A program made the translations under genes and the position numbers. A DNA stretch of 64,000 bases. Origin: JAPWJZ01 sp966211335. GTDB taxonomy: Bacteria > Pseudomonadota > Alphaproteobacteria > Micavibrionales > UBA2020. The stretch's first letter is position 1. Each line of letters begins with the position of its first letter. This document shows, in pieces, positions 54,331 through 62,847 of this stretch. The DNA lies in contig CBIHNF010000001.1 in NCBI GenBank assembly GCA_966211335.1, positions 1,488,001-1,552,000 of the forward strand, in the 5' to 3' direction. A model generated the notes under the pieces. That model was not told the DNA's origin. It searched no databases and worked only from the letters and a program-made list of their open reading frames with translations.

Positions 54331-54408
54331 TCGTCATCTTTCCGGAAAATCCCTCTAGCAAGAATCGGCAACATCGGCTATACAGTCCTTGAATTAGAAG
54401 GCCAAAAT

Positions 54409-54825
54409 ATGTCGAAGCTCCTGCAAAAATGCGCGCAAGCCGGTCTGAAAATGACCGATCAGCGCAAAGTCATCCTGAAAGTTCTCGAGGAGTCGGAAGA
54501 TCACCCTTCCGTCGACACGGTCTGCGACCGCGCCAAAAAGATCGACCCGTCGATCAGCATCGCGACTGTCTACCGCACGCTCGGCCTGCTGGCGGAGCTG
54601 GGCCTTGTCGTGAAGCATGACTTCGGCGGCACCTTTGCTCGCTTCGAAGTGAAGCCCGACCACGACCATGACCACCATCACCACCTCATCGACACGGAAA
54701 CCGGCCAAGTGCTGGAGTTCCAGAACGAAGAGCTGGAAACGCTGATCCACAAAATCGCGGACGAGATGGGCTACGAGATTATCGACCACACGTTCGAAAT
54801 CTTCGGCCACAAGATCAAGAAGTAA
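54409..54825 (+). CDS. fur: Fur-family transcriptional regulator
   Basis: A 138-residue Fur-superfamily repressor. The winged-helix domain includes MTDQRKVILKVLEESEDHPS and ISIATVYRTLGLLAELGLV. The dimerisation and metal-binding region has a histidine run, DHDHDHHHH at residues 84-92. The CxxC pairs that bind structural zinc in E. coli Fur are absent (LIDTETGQV instead), as in alphaproteobacterial Fur/Mur proteins. It may sense iron or manganese. Zur or Irr cannot be fully excluded. It is followed 7 nt later by the DUF1491 gene. Confidence 0.85.
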   Translation: MSKLLQKCAQAGLKMTDQRKVILKVLEESEDHPSVDTVCDRAKKIDPSISIATVYRTLGLLAELGLVVKHDFGGTFARFEVKPDHDHDHHHHLIDTETGQVLEFQNEELETLIHKIADEMGYEIIDHTFEIFGHKIKK

Positions 54826-54832
54826 CCGGGCT

Positions 54833-55171
54833 TTGAGCGAAGACCGCATCCCGACGGAGCTTTGGGTGACGGCGCATCTTCGCCAGTGCACGGCGCAAGG
54901 CATCAACCACTATGTCGTCCATAAGGGCGCGCCGGCTGCGGGCACCGTCATGGTGAAAATCATCACCGCCGATAAATCCTGCAAGCTCCTCAACCAGCAG
55001 CGCGACATGGACGGCGAGATGGGCTGGCTCGCCGTCTTCGACGGCGCCATGGTCGAAGAGCGCGAGGCAGACGACTACATCACCCGCAGCATCAAACGCG
55101 ACCCCGATGTCTGGGTCATCGAAATAGAAGACAAAACGGGCAAGAACCCGTTTGAAGGGAAGATATTTTAA
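54833..55171 (+). CDS. DUF1491 protein
   Basis: A 112-residue protein from TTG 54833 (weak ribosome binding site). It matches the alphaproteobacterial DUF1491 family: PTELWVTAHLRQCTAQGINH, GTVMVKIITADKSCKLL and the C-terminal DPDVWVIEIEDKTGKNPFEG. Function is unknown. It sits between fur and prfC, with its TAA sharing one base with the prfC ATG, so it is translationally coupled to prfC. Confidence 0.85.
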   Translation: MSEDRIPTELWVTAHLRQCTAQGINHYVVHKGAPAAGTVMVKIITADKSCKLLNQQRDMDGEMGWLAVFDGAMVEEREADDYITRSIKRDPDVWVIEIEDKTGKNPFEGKIF

Positions 55172-56763
55172 TGTCGATCATCACGGACGAAATCGAGCGC
55201 CGGCGGACTTTCGCCATCATCTCCCACCCTGACGCGGGTAAAACCACGCTGACGGAAAAACTGCTGCTGTTCGGCGGCGCCATCCAGCAGGCGGGCGCGG
55301 TGAAAGCGCGGCGGGAAATGCGCCATGCGCGTTCCGACTGGATGAAGGTAGAGCAGGAGCGTGGTATTTCCGTCGTTTCCTCCGTCATGACGTTCGAGTA
55401 CGACAACACGAAATTCAACCTGCTCGATACGCCGGGCCACCAGGACTTCTCCGAAGATACCTACCGCACCCTGACCGCCGTCGATTCCGCCATCATGGTC
55501 ATCGACCATGCCAAGGGGATCGAGACGCAGACGCGAAAATTGTTCGAGGTCACGCGCCTCCGCGACATGCCGATCACGACCTTCATCAACAAGCTCGACC
55601 GCGAGGGCCGCGACCCGTTCCAGCTGCTGGAGGAAATCGAAACCACCCTCGCGCTGGATGTGACGCCGGCCAGCTGGCCGATCGGCATGGGCAAAAGCTT
55701 CCTCGGCTGCTATGACCTGCTGGACGACCAGCTGATGCTGATGGCGCGGACAAAGGGCGAGCGCATTGGCGAGGCGGAAAAGTGCTCAGGCCTTGATGAC
55801 CCAAAGCTGGACGAACTGCTGCCCACCGAGGCTGTCGCCAAATTGCGCGAGGACGTGGAGATGGTACGCGGCCTTTGCAAGCCGATGGACCGCAAAGCAT
55901 ACCTTGAAGGCCACCTCTCGCCGGTCTATTTCGGCTCCGCCATGAACACCTTCGGCGTGCGCGAATTGTTGGGCGGCCTCAAGCGCTTTGCGCCGAAGCC
56001 ACAGCCGCAGCCGACAGCGGAACGCATTGTCGACCCTGATGAAGAAAAAGTGACCGGCTTCGTCTTTAAAATTCAGGCGAACATGGACCCGAAGCACCGC
56101 GACCGCATTGCCTTTACGCGCTTGTCCTCCGGCCATTTCAAGCGCGGCATGAAGCTGCACCACACCCGCACCGGCAAGGCGATTACCGTGCACAACCCGC
56201 TGCTCTTCTTCGCGCAGGAGCGTGAAGTGGCGGCGGAAGCCTTCGCCGGCGATATCATCGGCATCCCGAACCACGGCAACCTCCGCATCGGCGATACGCT
56301 GACGGAGGGGGAGCAGTTGCATGTCGTCGGCATCCCCAGCTTCGCGCCGGAACACCTGCAGCGCGTGCGCCTTGATGATCCTCTCAAAATGAAACACCTC
56401 GGCGAAGCCCTGCTGCAGCTGGCGGAGGAGGGCGCGGCCCGCATCTTCAAGCCGCGCATGGATTCGAGCTGGGTGGTCGGCGTCGTCGGCCCCCTGCAGT
56501 TCGACATTCTGGCGGACCGTATCCGTACCGAGTACAACCTGCCTGTCCACTTCGAAGTCGCGGCGCTGCATACTGCCCGCTGGATCCAGTCCGAAAAGCG
56601 CGAGAAGCTGGAGCAGTTCATCGAACAGAACCTGCCCAACATCGCCGAGGATCATGACGGCCAGCCCGTCTTCCTCGCCCGCAACGCCTGGCACCTCGAC
56701 ACCAGCAACACCAACTGGCCGGACATCAACTTCCTGTCGACGAAGGAACAGGCGACGGCCTAA
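55171..56763 (+). CDS. prfC: Peptide chain release factor 3
   Basis: RF3 is the GTPase that ejects RF1/RF2 after termination. The 530-residue protein has the G1 motif SHPDAGKTTLTEK (from residue 18), the switch II DTPGHQDFSEDTYRTL, and NKLDREGRDPFQLL as the NKxD motif. The RF3-specific C-terminal domain ends near RNAWHLDTSNTNWPDINF. The gene overlaps DUF1491 by one base. RF1 (prfA) and PrmC are also encoded in this window, about 19 kb upstream. Confidence 0.96.
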   Translation: MSIITDEIERRRTFAIISHPDAGKTTLTEKLLLFGGAIQQAGAVKARREMRHARSDWMKVEQERGISVVSSVMTFEYDNTKFNLLDTPGHQDFSEDTYRTLTAVDSAIMVIDHAKGIETQTRKLFEVTRLRDMPITTFINKLDREGRDPFQLLEEIETTLALDVTPASWPIGMGKSFLGCYDLLDDQLMLMARTKGERIGEAEKCSGLDDPKLDELLPTEAVAKLREDVEMVRGLCKPMDRKAYLEGHLSPVYFGSAMNTFGVRELLGGLKRFAPKPQPQPTAERIVDPDEEKVTGFVFKIQANMDPKHRDRIAFTRLSSGHFKRGMKLHHTRTGKAITVHNPLLFFAQEREVAAEAFAGDIIGIPNHGNLRIGDTLTEGEQLHVVGIPSFAPEHLQRVRLDDPLKMKHLGEALLQLAEEGAARIFKPRMDSSWVVGVVGPLQFDILADRIRTEYNLPVHFEVAALHTARWIQSEKREKLEQFIEQNLPNIAEDHDGQPVFLARNAWHLDTSNTNWPDINFLSTKEQATA

Positions 56764-56793
56764 ACGCGTTGGCGCGGCGAAAGGGAGAAACCC

Positions 56794-57267
56794 ATGAACA
56801 AAAACACCATCTGCCTCTGGTACCAAAGCGACGCTGATAAAGCGGCCGCGTTTTACGCGAAAACTTTCCCCGACAGCAAAGTCACCGCGGTGCATAAAGC
56901 GCCTGCGGATTTTCCGGGCGGGAAGAAAGACCAGATTTTGACGGTCGAATTCACCGTCATCGGCATCCCTTGCGTCGCCATCAACGGCGGCGATGCCTTT
57001 ACGGCGAGCGAGGCCTTTTCCTTCCAGATCGCGACCGACAGCCAGGAAGAAACCGACCGCTACTGGAACGCCATCGTCAGCAACGGCGGGCAGGAAAGCC
57101 ACTGCGGCTGGTGCAAGGACAAATGGGGCATCTCCTGGCAGATCACGCCCCGGGTTTTGACCGATGCCATGGCCAAAGGCGGTGATGTCGCCAAACGCGC
57201 ATTTGAAGCGATGATGGACATGGGCAAAATCGACGTCGCGAAGATTGAAGCGGCTGTGCGCGGCTGA
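56794..57267 (+). CDS. VOC-superfamily protein (PhnB / 3-demethylubiquinone methyltransferase-like)
   Basis: A 157-residue cytosolic protein of the glyoxalase-fold PhnB-like family: ICLWYQSDADKAAAFYAKTF at the start, FTVIGIPCVAINGGDAFTAS in the middle and CGWCKDKWGISWQITPRVLT toward the end. Despite historical naming, such proteins have no proven methyltransferase activity. ATG 56794 lies 30 nt after prfC, with AAAGGGAG upstream. It converges directly on the minus-strand gene at 57268; the stops are adjacent. Confidence 0.88.
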   Translation: MNKNTICLWYQSDADKAAAFYAKTFPDSKVTAVHKAPADFPGGKKDQILTVEFTVIGIPCVAINGGDAFTASEAFSFQIATDSQEETDRYWNAIVSNGGQESHCGWCKDKWGISWQITPRVLTDAMAKGGDVAKRAFEAMMDMGKIDVAKIEAAVRG

Positions 57268-57930
57268 TTAGAAACGTGCTTCCGGCTTAACTGTTTTAAT
57301 CACAACAGCCTTTTTCGGGCCACCAAACAGCTTCGCACCCAAATTGCGGAAGCTGGTGGCGAGATAGCCGCCGCGCTGCGGTTTTTCCTCGGGCCGGCCG
57401 GCGATTTTGCCGAAGTCGGTGGAGGCGGAGACGGGCTCCATTTCCATCGCGGCGACGGAGGCGAATTCGGCGGTCATGCTGGCGGCGTTGCGCGACAGCT
57501 CCAGCGACTGGTGGATGGTATGGGCGTGGTCTTTCAGCGCATCCAGCAATTTAGCCAGACGCTCTTCACTGCGCAGGTTCTCGTTAATAACGGTAAAGCC
57601 GGTAAGGCAGATATTGTGGATGCGTTCCGCATGCGTCGTTTCATCGCTGTGCAGCGCCGCGCCAATCAGGCCGAGCGGGCGGTTCATCGGGTTCATGACT
57701 TCGTCCAGCTGGCGTTCCGCGCGCAGCAGGCTCTCGCGCGCTTTCAGCCACTCCGGCGAATATTCGGCGGCGAGCATTTCCCACAGGCTTTGTTCATTCG
57801 TGACGGGTTTGTTGTTCAGCGCCTGCGCAAGGCGGGAGATCATGGGCTTGTGACGCTCCGCCCAGTCCCGCAGTTCGTCCGGGACGCGGATATCATCGAT
57901 GGAGGTAATGTCATGGACCGTTGCGGTCAT
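57268..57930 (-). CDS. Hypothetical helical protein (220 aa)
   Basis: ATG 57930 (CAGG upstream) gives 220 residues; the reading frame continues upstream to 58161, but that stretch contains the divergent promoter region. The protein is mostly helical and charged, with an N-terminal DITSIDDIRVPDELRDWAER, a central NPMNRPLGLIGAALHSDETT and a basic C-terminus (KLFGGPKKAVVIKTVKPEAR). It has no signal peptide, membrane segment or recognised family. Confidence 0.65.
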   Translation of the reverse strand: MTATVHDITSIDDIRVPDELRDWAERHKPMISRLAQALNNKPVTNEQSLWEMLAAEYSPEWLKARESLLRAERQLDEVMNPMNRPLGLIGAALHSDETTHAERIHNICLTGFTVINENLRSEERLAKLLDALKDHAHTIHQSLELSRNAASMTAEFASVAAMEMEPVSASTDFGKIAGRPEEKPQRGGYLATSFRNLGAKLFGGPKKAVVIKTVKPEARF

Positions 57931-58234
57931 CCAACCTGCCAGATTCGTTGAGGGATAACTGTTTTTATTATGTTCAATATTGGTTAACGAAGCGTGAAGA
58001 AAGGCCGTAAAGGCCTGTAAGGTCACAAGAAAACCGCGAGTAGGCGCGATTTGCGGTATTTTAGTACCAGAAAACGCCCTGTTTTTGCCGCCGATGCCGT
58101 TGATTTCACGCATCAATTGCCGAATGCCGATTTTCCTTGAATTGCACCCCCCAAATACCATATCTAATCAGTACATTATCGGTACGGATTACGGCTATCC
58201 CGCTGTTTACCGCTATCGGCAGGGCAATTATCGC
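57931..58234. other. 304-nt divergent promoter region upstream of the suf cluster
   Basis: This gap separates the minus-strand hypothetical gene from the Rrf2-type regulator. It holds a dyad at 58165-58191 (listed separately) and a TTGAAT at 58137-58142 that could serve as a -35. I see no coding sequence with support, although frames stay open in both directions for part of it. Confidence 0.6.
58165..58191. promoter_or_regulatory. Candidate operator: 27-nt dyad upstream of the suf regulator
   Basis: TAATCAGTAC (58165-58174) and GTACGGATTA (58182-58191) are reverse complements at nine of ten positions, separated by seven AT-rich bases. The dyad is 44 nt before the regulator ATG and 20-odd nt after a TTGAAT element, so it overlaps or lies just after the likely promoter. 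It is a plausible autoregulatory site for the Rrf2 protein; the binding protein is inferred from position only. Confidence 0.5.
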
Positions 58235-58705
58235 ATGATCAAATTGGGCAAGCTTACCGACTACGCCGTCGTCGTCATGGTGCAGCTGACGCGCGAAGGG
58301 CTTGATGCATCGCGCAGCGCGAGCCAGCTTGCCGAAAAAACGGGCATCCCCGAGCCGACCGTTGCCAAAGTTTTGAAAGCGTTGCTGAAAGAAAAACTCG
58401 TTGCCTCCGCACGCGGGGCGCAGGGCGGTTACAAGCTCGCGCACAAGCCGGAAGATGTTTCCATCCGCAGCGTCGTCGAGGCGCTTGAAGGCCCCATCGC
58501 CATCGTCACTTGTGTCGAGGGCGGTGATGAAGGCTGCCAGTCACATGCGCGCTGCCCGACGAAGGGCCGCTGGGATCCCGTCAACGCCGCTATCCGCGAC
58601 GCGCTTGATAGTGTGCGCCTGTCCGACATGGCCAAAGGGCAGTGCGGCCGCACGTTTGATTTCGTGCGCCTGATGCAGCCTGTGCAAACGGAGGCCGAGG
58701 CGTAA
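58235..58705 (+). CDS. Rrf2/IscR-family iron-sulfur regulator
   Basis: From ATG 58235 the protein is 156 residues. The N-terminal winged helix of the Rrf2 family is clear: KLTDYAVVVMVQLTREG, then GIPEPTVAKVLKALLKEKLV and the wing SARGAQGGYKLAHKPEDVSI. Three cysteines, Cys93, Cys101 and Cys107, are placed like the cluster ligands of IscR. It probably senses Fe-S status and controls the suf operon. It starts the operon, 3 nt before sufB. Naming it iscR or sufR would be equally reasonable. Confidence 0.9.
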   Translation: MIKLGKLTDYAVVVMVQLTREGLDASRSASQLAEKTGIPEPTVAKVLKALLKEKLVASARGAQGGYKLAHKPEDVSIRSVVEALEGPIAIVTCVEGGDEGCQSHARCPTKGRWDPVNAAIRDALDSVRLSDMAKGQCGRTFDFVRLMQPVQTEAEA

Positions 58706-58708
58706 ATC

Positions 58709-60157
58709 ATGGCCGCAACACTTGAAACCATCAAGACCGTCGCCGCGCTCGACAAATACGAAGCCGGCTTTATCACCGACATCGAAAGCGAATTCGCGCC
58801 CAAGGGCTTGAACGAAGATATCATCCGTTTCATCTCCAAGAAAAAGAACGAGCCGGAATGGATGCTGGAAAGCCGCCTGAAGGCCTATCGCCACTGGCTG
58901 ACGATGCCGGAGCCGACATGGGCGAAAGTCAGCTTCCCGCCGATTGATTATCAGGATGCCTATTACTTCGCCGCGCCGAAAACCAAGGCTGCGCCGAAGA
59001 GCCTTGATGAAGTCGATCCGAAACTGCTGGAAACCTACAAGAAGCTCGGCATTCCGCTGCGCGAGCAGGAAATGCTGGCGGGCGTCGCTGTTGACGTGGT
59101 GTTTGACTCCGTCTCCGTCGTCACCACCTTCCGCGAAAAACTGATGAGCGCTGGGGTTATTTTCTGCTCCATCTCCGAAGCGATCCAGCAATACCCCGAC
59201 CTGATCAAGAAATACATGGGCAGCGTCGTGCCCTATACCGACAACAAGCACGCCTGCCTGAACGCCGCCGTATTTACCGATGGCACCTTCGTATACATCC
59301 CCGAAGGCGTACGCTGCCCGATGGAGCTCTCGACCTACTTCCGCATCAATGAAGCGAAGACCGGCCAGTTCGAACGCACGCTGATTATTGCCGAGAAAAA
59401 ATCCTACGTCAGCTACCTCGAAGGCTGCACCGCGCCGAAGCGTGACGAAAACCAAATGCACGCCGCCGTGGTGGAACTCATCACCATGGAAGACGCCGAG
59501 ATTAAATATTCGACGGTGCAAAACTGGTACCCCGGCGACGAAGAAGGCAAGGGCGGCATCTACAACTTCGTCACCAAGCGCGGCATCTGCAAAGGCGCGC
59601 GCTCCAAAATTTCATGGACGCAGGTCGAAACCGGTTCTGCCATTACCTGGAAATACCCGTCCTGCGTATTGCTGGGCGATGACAGCGTTGGCGAATTCTA
59701 TTCCGTCGCGCTCACCAATAACTACCAGCAGGCCGATACCGGCACCAAGATGATCCATATCGGCAAGAACACAAAAAGCCGCATCATCTCCAAGGGTATT
59801 TCGGCAGGTAAATCCAACAACACCTACCGCGGCCTTGTGCGCATTTCCGGCGGCGCGACCGGTGCCCGCAACTACACGCAGTGCGACAGCCTGCTGATTG
59901 GCGACAAATGCGGCGCGCATACCGTGCCCTATATCGAGAATAAAAACCCCACCGCGACGCTGGAGCACGAAGCGACAACGTCAAAAATCTCCGAGAAGCA
60001 GCTGTTCTACTGCCGCCAGCGCGGCATTCCGGAAGAAGAGGCTCTTACATTAATTGTAAACGGTTTCTGCCGCGAAGTTCTGCAGCATCTCCCCATGGAA
60101 TTCGCCGTCGAGGCGCAGAAGCTGGTCGCGATCAGCCTGGAAGGAAGCGTAGGATGA
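58709..60157 (+). CDS. sufB: Fe-S cluster assembly scaffold SufB
   Basis: SufB (482 residues) is the scaffold subunit of the SufBC2D complex that builds Fe-S clusters. Family landmarks are PEWMLESRLKAYRHWLTM, the MSAGVIFCSISEAIQQYPDL segment, YIPEGVRCPMELSTYFRINE, YLEGCTAPKRDENQMHAAVV, and the C-terminal FYCRQRGIPEEEALTLIVNG. The start is 3 nt after the regulator stop. Its stop overlaps the ATG of the inserted HEPN-like gene (ATGA) rather than sufC, the unusual feature of this operon. Confidence 0.96.
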   Translation: MAATLETIKTVAALDKYEAGFITDIESEFAPKGLNEDIIRFISKKKNEPEWMLESRLKAYRHWLTMPEPTWAKVSFPPIDYQDAYYFAAPKTKAAPKSLDEVDPKLLETYKKLGIPLREQEMLAGVAVDVVFDSVSVVTTFREKLMSAGVIFCSISEAIQQYPDLIKKYMGSVVPYTDNKHACLNAAVFTDGTFVYIPEGVRCPMELSTYFRINEAKTGQFERTLIIAEKKSYVSYLEGCTAPKRDENQMHAAVVELITMEDAEIKYSTVQNWYPGDEEGKGGIYNFVTKRGICKGARSKISWTQVETGSAITWKYPSCVLLGDDSVGEFYSVALTNNYQQADTGTKMIHIGKNTKSRIISKGISAGKSNNTYRGLVRISGGATGARNYTQCDSLLIGDKCGAHTVPYIENKNPTATLEHEATTSKISEKQLFYCRQRGIPEEEALTLIVNGFCREVLQHLPMEFAVEAQKLVAISLEGSVG

Positions 60158-60765
60158 TTGCCGATCAGATAGTTAATAAAAATGTTTATGCAGAGATTTC
60201 GAAAGACGATGTGGAGGCATTTACAAATTATTGTGTTACCGCCTTGTCGATTGATAATCATGTAAGACATCTTTTTGACGGTTCAGAAAGCCAATCAAAG
60301 TTATTGTATCGAACTGCCCCTATCTTATTCACAGACTTAAATGTCGCGCTAATTCAAAATTTAATTTTGCATGTTTGCAAACTCACGGATCCTCATATGA
60401 CAAGAGGCAATCAGAATTTAACCACTAACTTTTTCGTCGAAAAAGCGAACGCATCTATTGTTCCTCGACTTCAATCTATCAATGAGAAAATTTTGCCCTT
60501 CGCTAGCAAGTTACATTCCGCGCGGCATAAGTTGATAGCTCATCTTGATCGGAAGACTATTGATGAAGGTCGAGACATGGGGGCGGTGCCCCCGGATGAG
60601 TGGCAGGCTTTCTGGAATAATTTAGAAGAGTTTGTAAACGTTCTTCAAAAATTTTACTGTTCAAATAATCTTATGATAACGGACATAGGAATGCTGTCGG
60701 ATGCAGACTCCTTGGTAAAAAGGCTCGAAGTCTGTGATGCCCTGGAAAGTGGAAAATATGCTTAA
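60154..60765 (+). CDS. HEPN (AbiU2-like) domain protein inserted between sufB and sufC
   Basis: A 203-residue, all-helical-looking protein. Residues 51-90 (LLYRTAPILFTDLNVALIQN, then LILHVCKLTDPHMTRGNQNL) and the RHKLIAHLDRK motif, with Arg124 and His130, fit the RxxxxxH signature of HEPN domains, most like AbiU2-type proteins. Many HEPN proteins are ribonucleases in toxin-antitoxin or anti-phage systems. The gene is strikingly AT-rich with codon use unlike its neighbours, which points to transfer. It overlaps sufB by 4 nt and sufC by 8 nt, so it is co-translated. No antitoxin-like partner is adjacent. The family assignment is moderately sure; the role is unknown. Confidence 0.7.
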   Translation: MIADQIVNKNVYAEISKDDVEAFTNYCVTALSIDNHVRHLFDGSESQSKLLYRTAPILFTDLNVALIQNLILHVCKLTDPHMTRGNQNLTTNFFVEKANASIVPRLQSINEKILPFASKLHSARHKLIAHLDRKTIDEGRDMGAVPPDEWQAFWNNLEEFVNVLQKFYCSNNLMITDIGMLSDADSLVKRLEVCDALESGKYA

Positions 60766-61519
60766 AATCGAAAATCTCCATGCCACCGTCGGCGGCCGCG
60801 AAGTCCTCAAAGGTCTTTCGCTGGAAATCCAGCCCGGCAAGGTGCATGCCATCATGGGCCCCAACGGCTCTGGCAAATCGACGCTGTCTTACGTGCTGGC
60901 AGGGCGCGACGGTTATGAAGTCACCTCCGGCTCCGTTACTTTCATGGGGCAGGATCTGCTTGCGATGGAAGCGGAAGACCGCGCGGCGGCGGGACTGTTC
61001 CTCGCCTTCCAGTATCCGGTCGAAATCCCCGGTGTTTCCACCACGACCTTCCTCAAAACGGCGCTCAATGCCATCCGCAAAAAGCGCGGCGAGAAGGATA
61101 TCGAACCTGCCGCTTTCCTGAAGCTGCAAAAGCAGAAAATTACGTCCATCGGCATGGACGCCGAGATGCTGAAGCGCGGCGTGAACGTCGGCTTTTCCGG
61201 CGGCGAAAAGAAGCGCAACGAAGTGCTGCAAATGGCGATGCTGGAGCCGAAGCTCTGCATCATGGATGAAACCGACAGCGGCCTTGATATCGACGCGCTG
61301 AAAGTGGTGGCGGACGGCGTTAACGCACTGCGTGCGGCGGACCGTTCTTTCCTTGTCATCACGCACTACCAGCGCCTGCTGGATTATATCAAGCCCGATA
61401 TCGTGCATGTGCTGGCCAAAGGCCGCATCCAGAAAACCGGCGGGCCCGAGCTCGCGCTGCAGCTGGAAGAGCGCGGCTATGCCGAATACTACGACGCCAA
61501 AGAAGGGGAGGCGGCTTGA
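60758..61519 (+). CDS. sufC: Fe-S assembly ATPase SufC
   Basis: SufC (253 residues) is the ABC-type ATPase of SufBC2D. Walker A GPNGSGKST is at residues 34-42. The signature FSGGEKKRNEVLQM and Walker B CIMDETDSGLDIDAL follow, and VITHYQRLLDYIKPD is typical of SufC. ATG 60758 lies inside the last codons of the HEPN-like gene (8-nt overlap), so its translation now depends on ribosomes finishing that gene or on reinitiation. Base composition returns to the normal GC-rich pattern immediately after the overlap. Confidence 0.96.
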   Translation: MLKIENLHATVGGREVLKGLSLEIQPGKVHAIMGPNGSGKSTLSYVLAGRDGYEVTSGSVTFMGQDLLAMEAEDRAAAGLFLAFQYPVEIPGVSTTTFLKTALNAIRKKRGEKDIEPAAFLKLQKQKITSIGMDAEMLKRGVNVGFSGGEKKRNEVLQMAMLEPKLCIMDETDSGLDIDALKVVADGVNALRAADRSFLVITHYQRLLDYIKPDIVHVLAKGRIQKTGGPELALQLEERGYAEYYDAKEGEAA

Positions 61520-61521
61520 AA

Positions 61522-62847
61522 ATGAACGCAGCCGCCAGTAAGGAAGCCTTTATGCAGCCGCCTCCGCAGGTCGCGGCGGCGATGCCCTGGCTTGCCGATG
61601 CGGCGGCGCTACTGCCCGATAACGCCGCGCCTTGGGTCAAGGCCTTGCGGGCGACCGCTGCCGAAAGCTTCGCGGCTTCCGGCCTGCCGCAGCCCAAGCA
61701 GGAAGGCTGGCAGTATACTAATGTGCGCCCGTTGTCGGCCGCTGCATTCACTTATACCGCCGAACCTGTGAAGTTCGATGCCGGCAAGCTACCGCAAAAA
61801 TTGCTGGCGGATAGCTACCGTCTCGTCCTCGTCAACGGCCAGTACCAGCCGAAGCTTTCCGATGCGCCCCTGCATGTGACCGTCATGAGCCTGATGGATG
61901 CGGCCGCGCAAAAATTTGCGAAGAGCGATGAGTTGCTGGCCCGCCTCGGTGACCTTGCCGAAAATCCCTTCGTCGCGCTCAACTCCGTCTTCATGCGCGA
62001 TGGCCTCGCGCTGTCGGTCGCTGCGAACAAAGATGCCGACAAGCCGATCGAGGTTCTGTTCTACAACACGGGCGATGCGGCGGCGATTTACCCCCGTGTC
62101 CTCTACCATTTTGCCGAAAATTCGGGCGCGACGATCCTTGAACGCCACGTCGGTCAGGGGGCGTACTTCGCCAATTCCTATATCGCGATTGCCCAAGAAT
62201 CCGCCTCCCGCGCGCGGTTTTACCGCTTTTTGGATGAATCGGCAGAGGCCTGGCACTTTAGCTATTTGGCGCTCCAGCAGGATAAATCCTCTACATTTGA
62301 AGGCTTTAGCCTCGCGACCGGCGCAAAATCGGCGCGCGAGGAATTCAGGCTGCAGTTGATAGGGCAGGGCATTTCGAGTAGTATTGGCGGCACATACTTA
62401 ATGAAAGGCCAGCAAAGCCACGACTTTACCGTGCTTGCCGACCATTTTGAGCCGGACGGATTGTCCGTGCAGCATTTTAAAGGAGTTATTGATGATCAGG
62501 CTCGTGCAATTTTCCAAGGGAAAATACATGTACGTCGTTCTGCACAGAAAACAGATGGATACCAGTCTCATCATGCGTTACTGCTATCCGACCGTGCAGA
62601 AGCAAGCGCTAAACCAGAACTAGAGATTTACGCAGACGACGTTAAATGCAGCCACGGCGCTACCGCCGGGCAGATGGATGCGGAAGCGTTGTTTTACTTG
62701 CGCAGCCGTGGCATTCCCGAAGTGGAAGCCAAGTCACTTATCATTGAATCCTTCCTCGCTGAAAATATCGAAAAAGTAGCCAATACGGATGTACGCGACA
62801 TCTACCGCGCGCGCATTTCTACATGGCTGCAGGAGCGCGGGGCATGA
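61522..62847 (+). CDS. sufD: Fe-S assembly protein SufD
   Basis: I take ATG 61522 (441 residues); TTG 61516 overlaps the sufC stop and is an alternative with closer GGGGAGG. SufD is the SufB paralogue in SufBC2D and helps iron entry. Hallmarks are GWQYTNVRPLSAAAFTY, NSVFMRDGLALSVAANKD and the C-terminal KCSHGATAGQMDAEALFYLR with SRGIPEVEAKSLIIESFLAE. About 62460-62640 is lower in GC than the rest of the gene although the protein reads normally there. The stop overlaps the sufS start. Confidence 0.94.
   Translation: MNAAASKEAFMQPPPQVAAAMPWLADAAALLPDNAAPWVKALRATAAESFAASGLPQPKQEGWQYTNVRPLSAAAFTYTAEPVKFDAGKLPQKLLADSYRLVLVNGQYQPKLSDAPLHVTVMSLMDAAAQKFAKSDELLARLGDLAENPFVALNSVFMRDGLALSVAANKDADKPIEVLFYNTGDAAAIYPRVLYHFAENSGATILERHVGQGAYFANSYIAIAQESASRARFYRFLDESAEAWHFSYLALQQDKSSTFEGFSLATGAKSAREEFRLQLIGQGISSSIGGTYLMKGQQSHDFTVLADHFEPDGLSVQHFKGVIDDQARAIFQGKIHVRRSAQKTDGYQSHHALLLSDRAEASAKPELEIYADDVKCSHGATAGQMDAEALFYLRSRGIPEVEAKSLIIESFLAENIEKVANTDVRDIYRARISTWLQERGA

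Noticed and set aside
57931..58161. N-terminal extension of the minus-strand gene at 57268
   Set aside because: The extension has no good ribosome binding site and reaches to the edge of the dyad of the divergent suf regulator.
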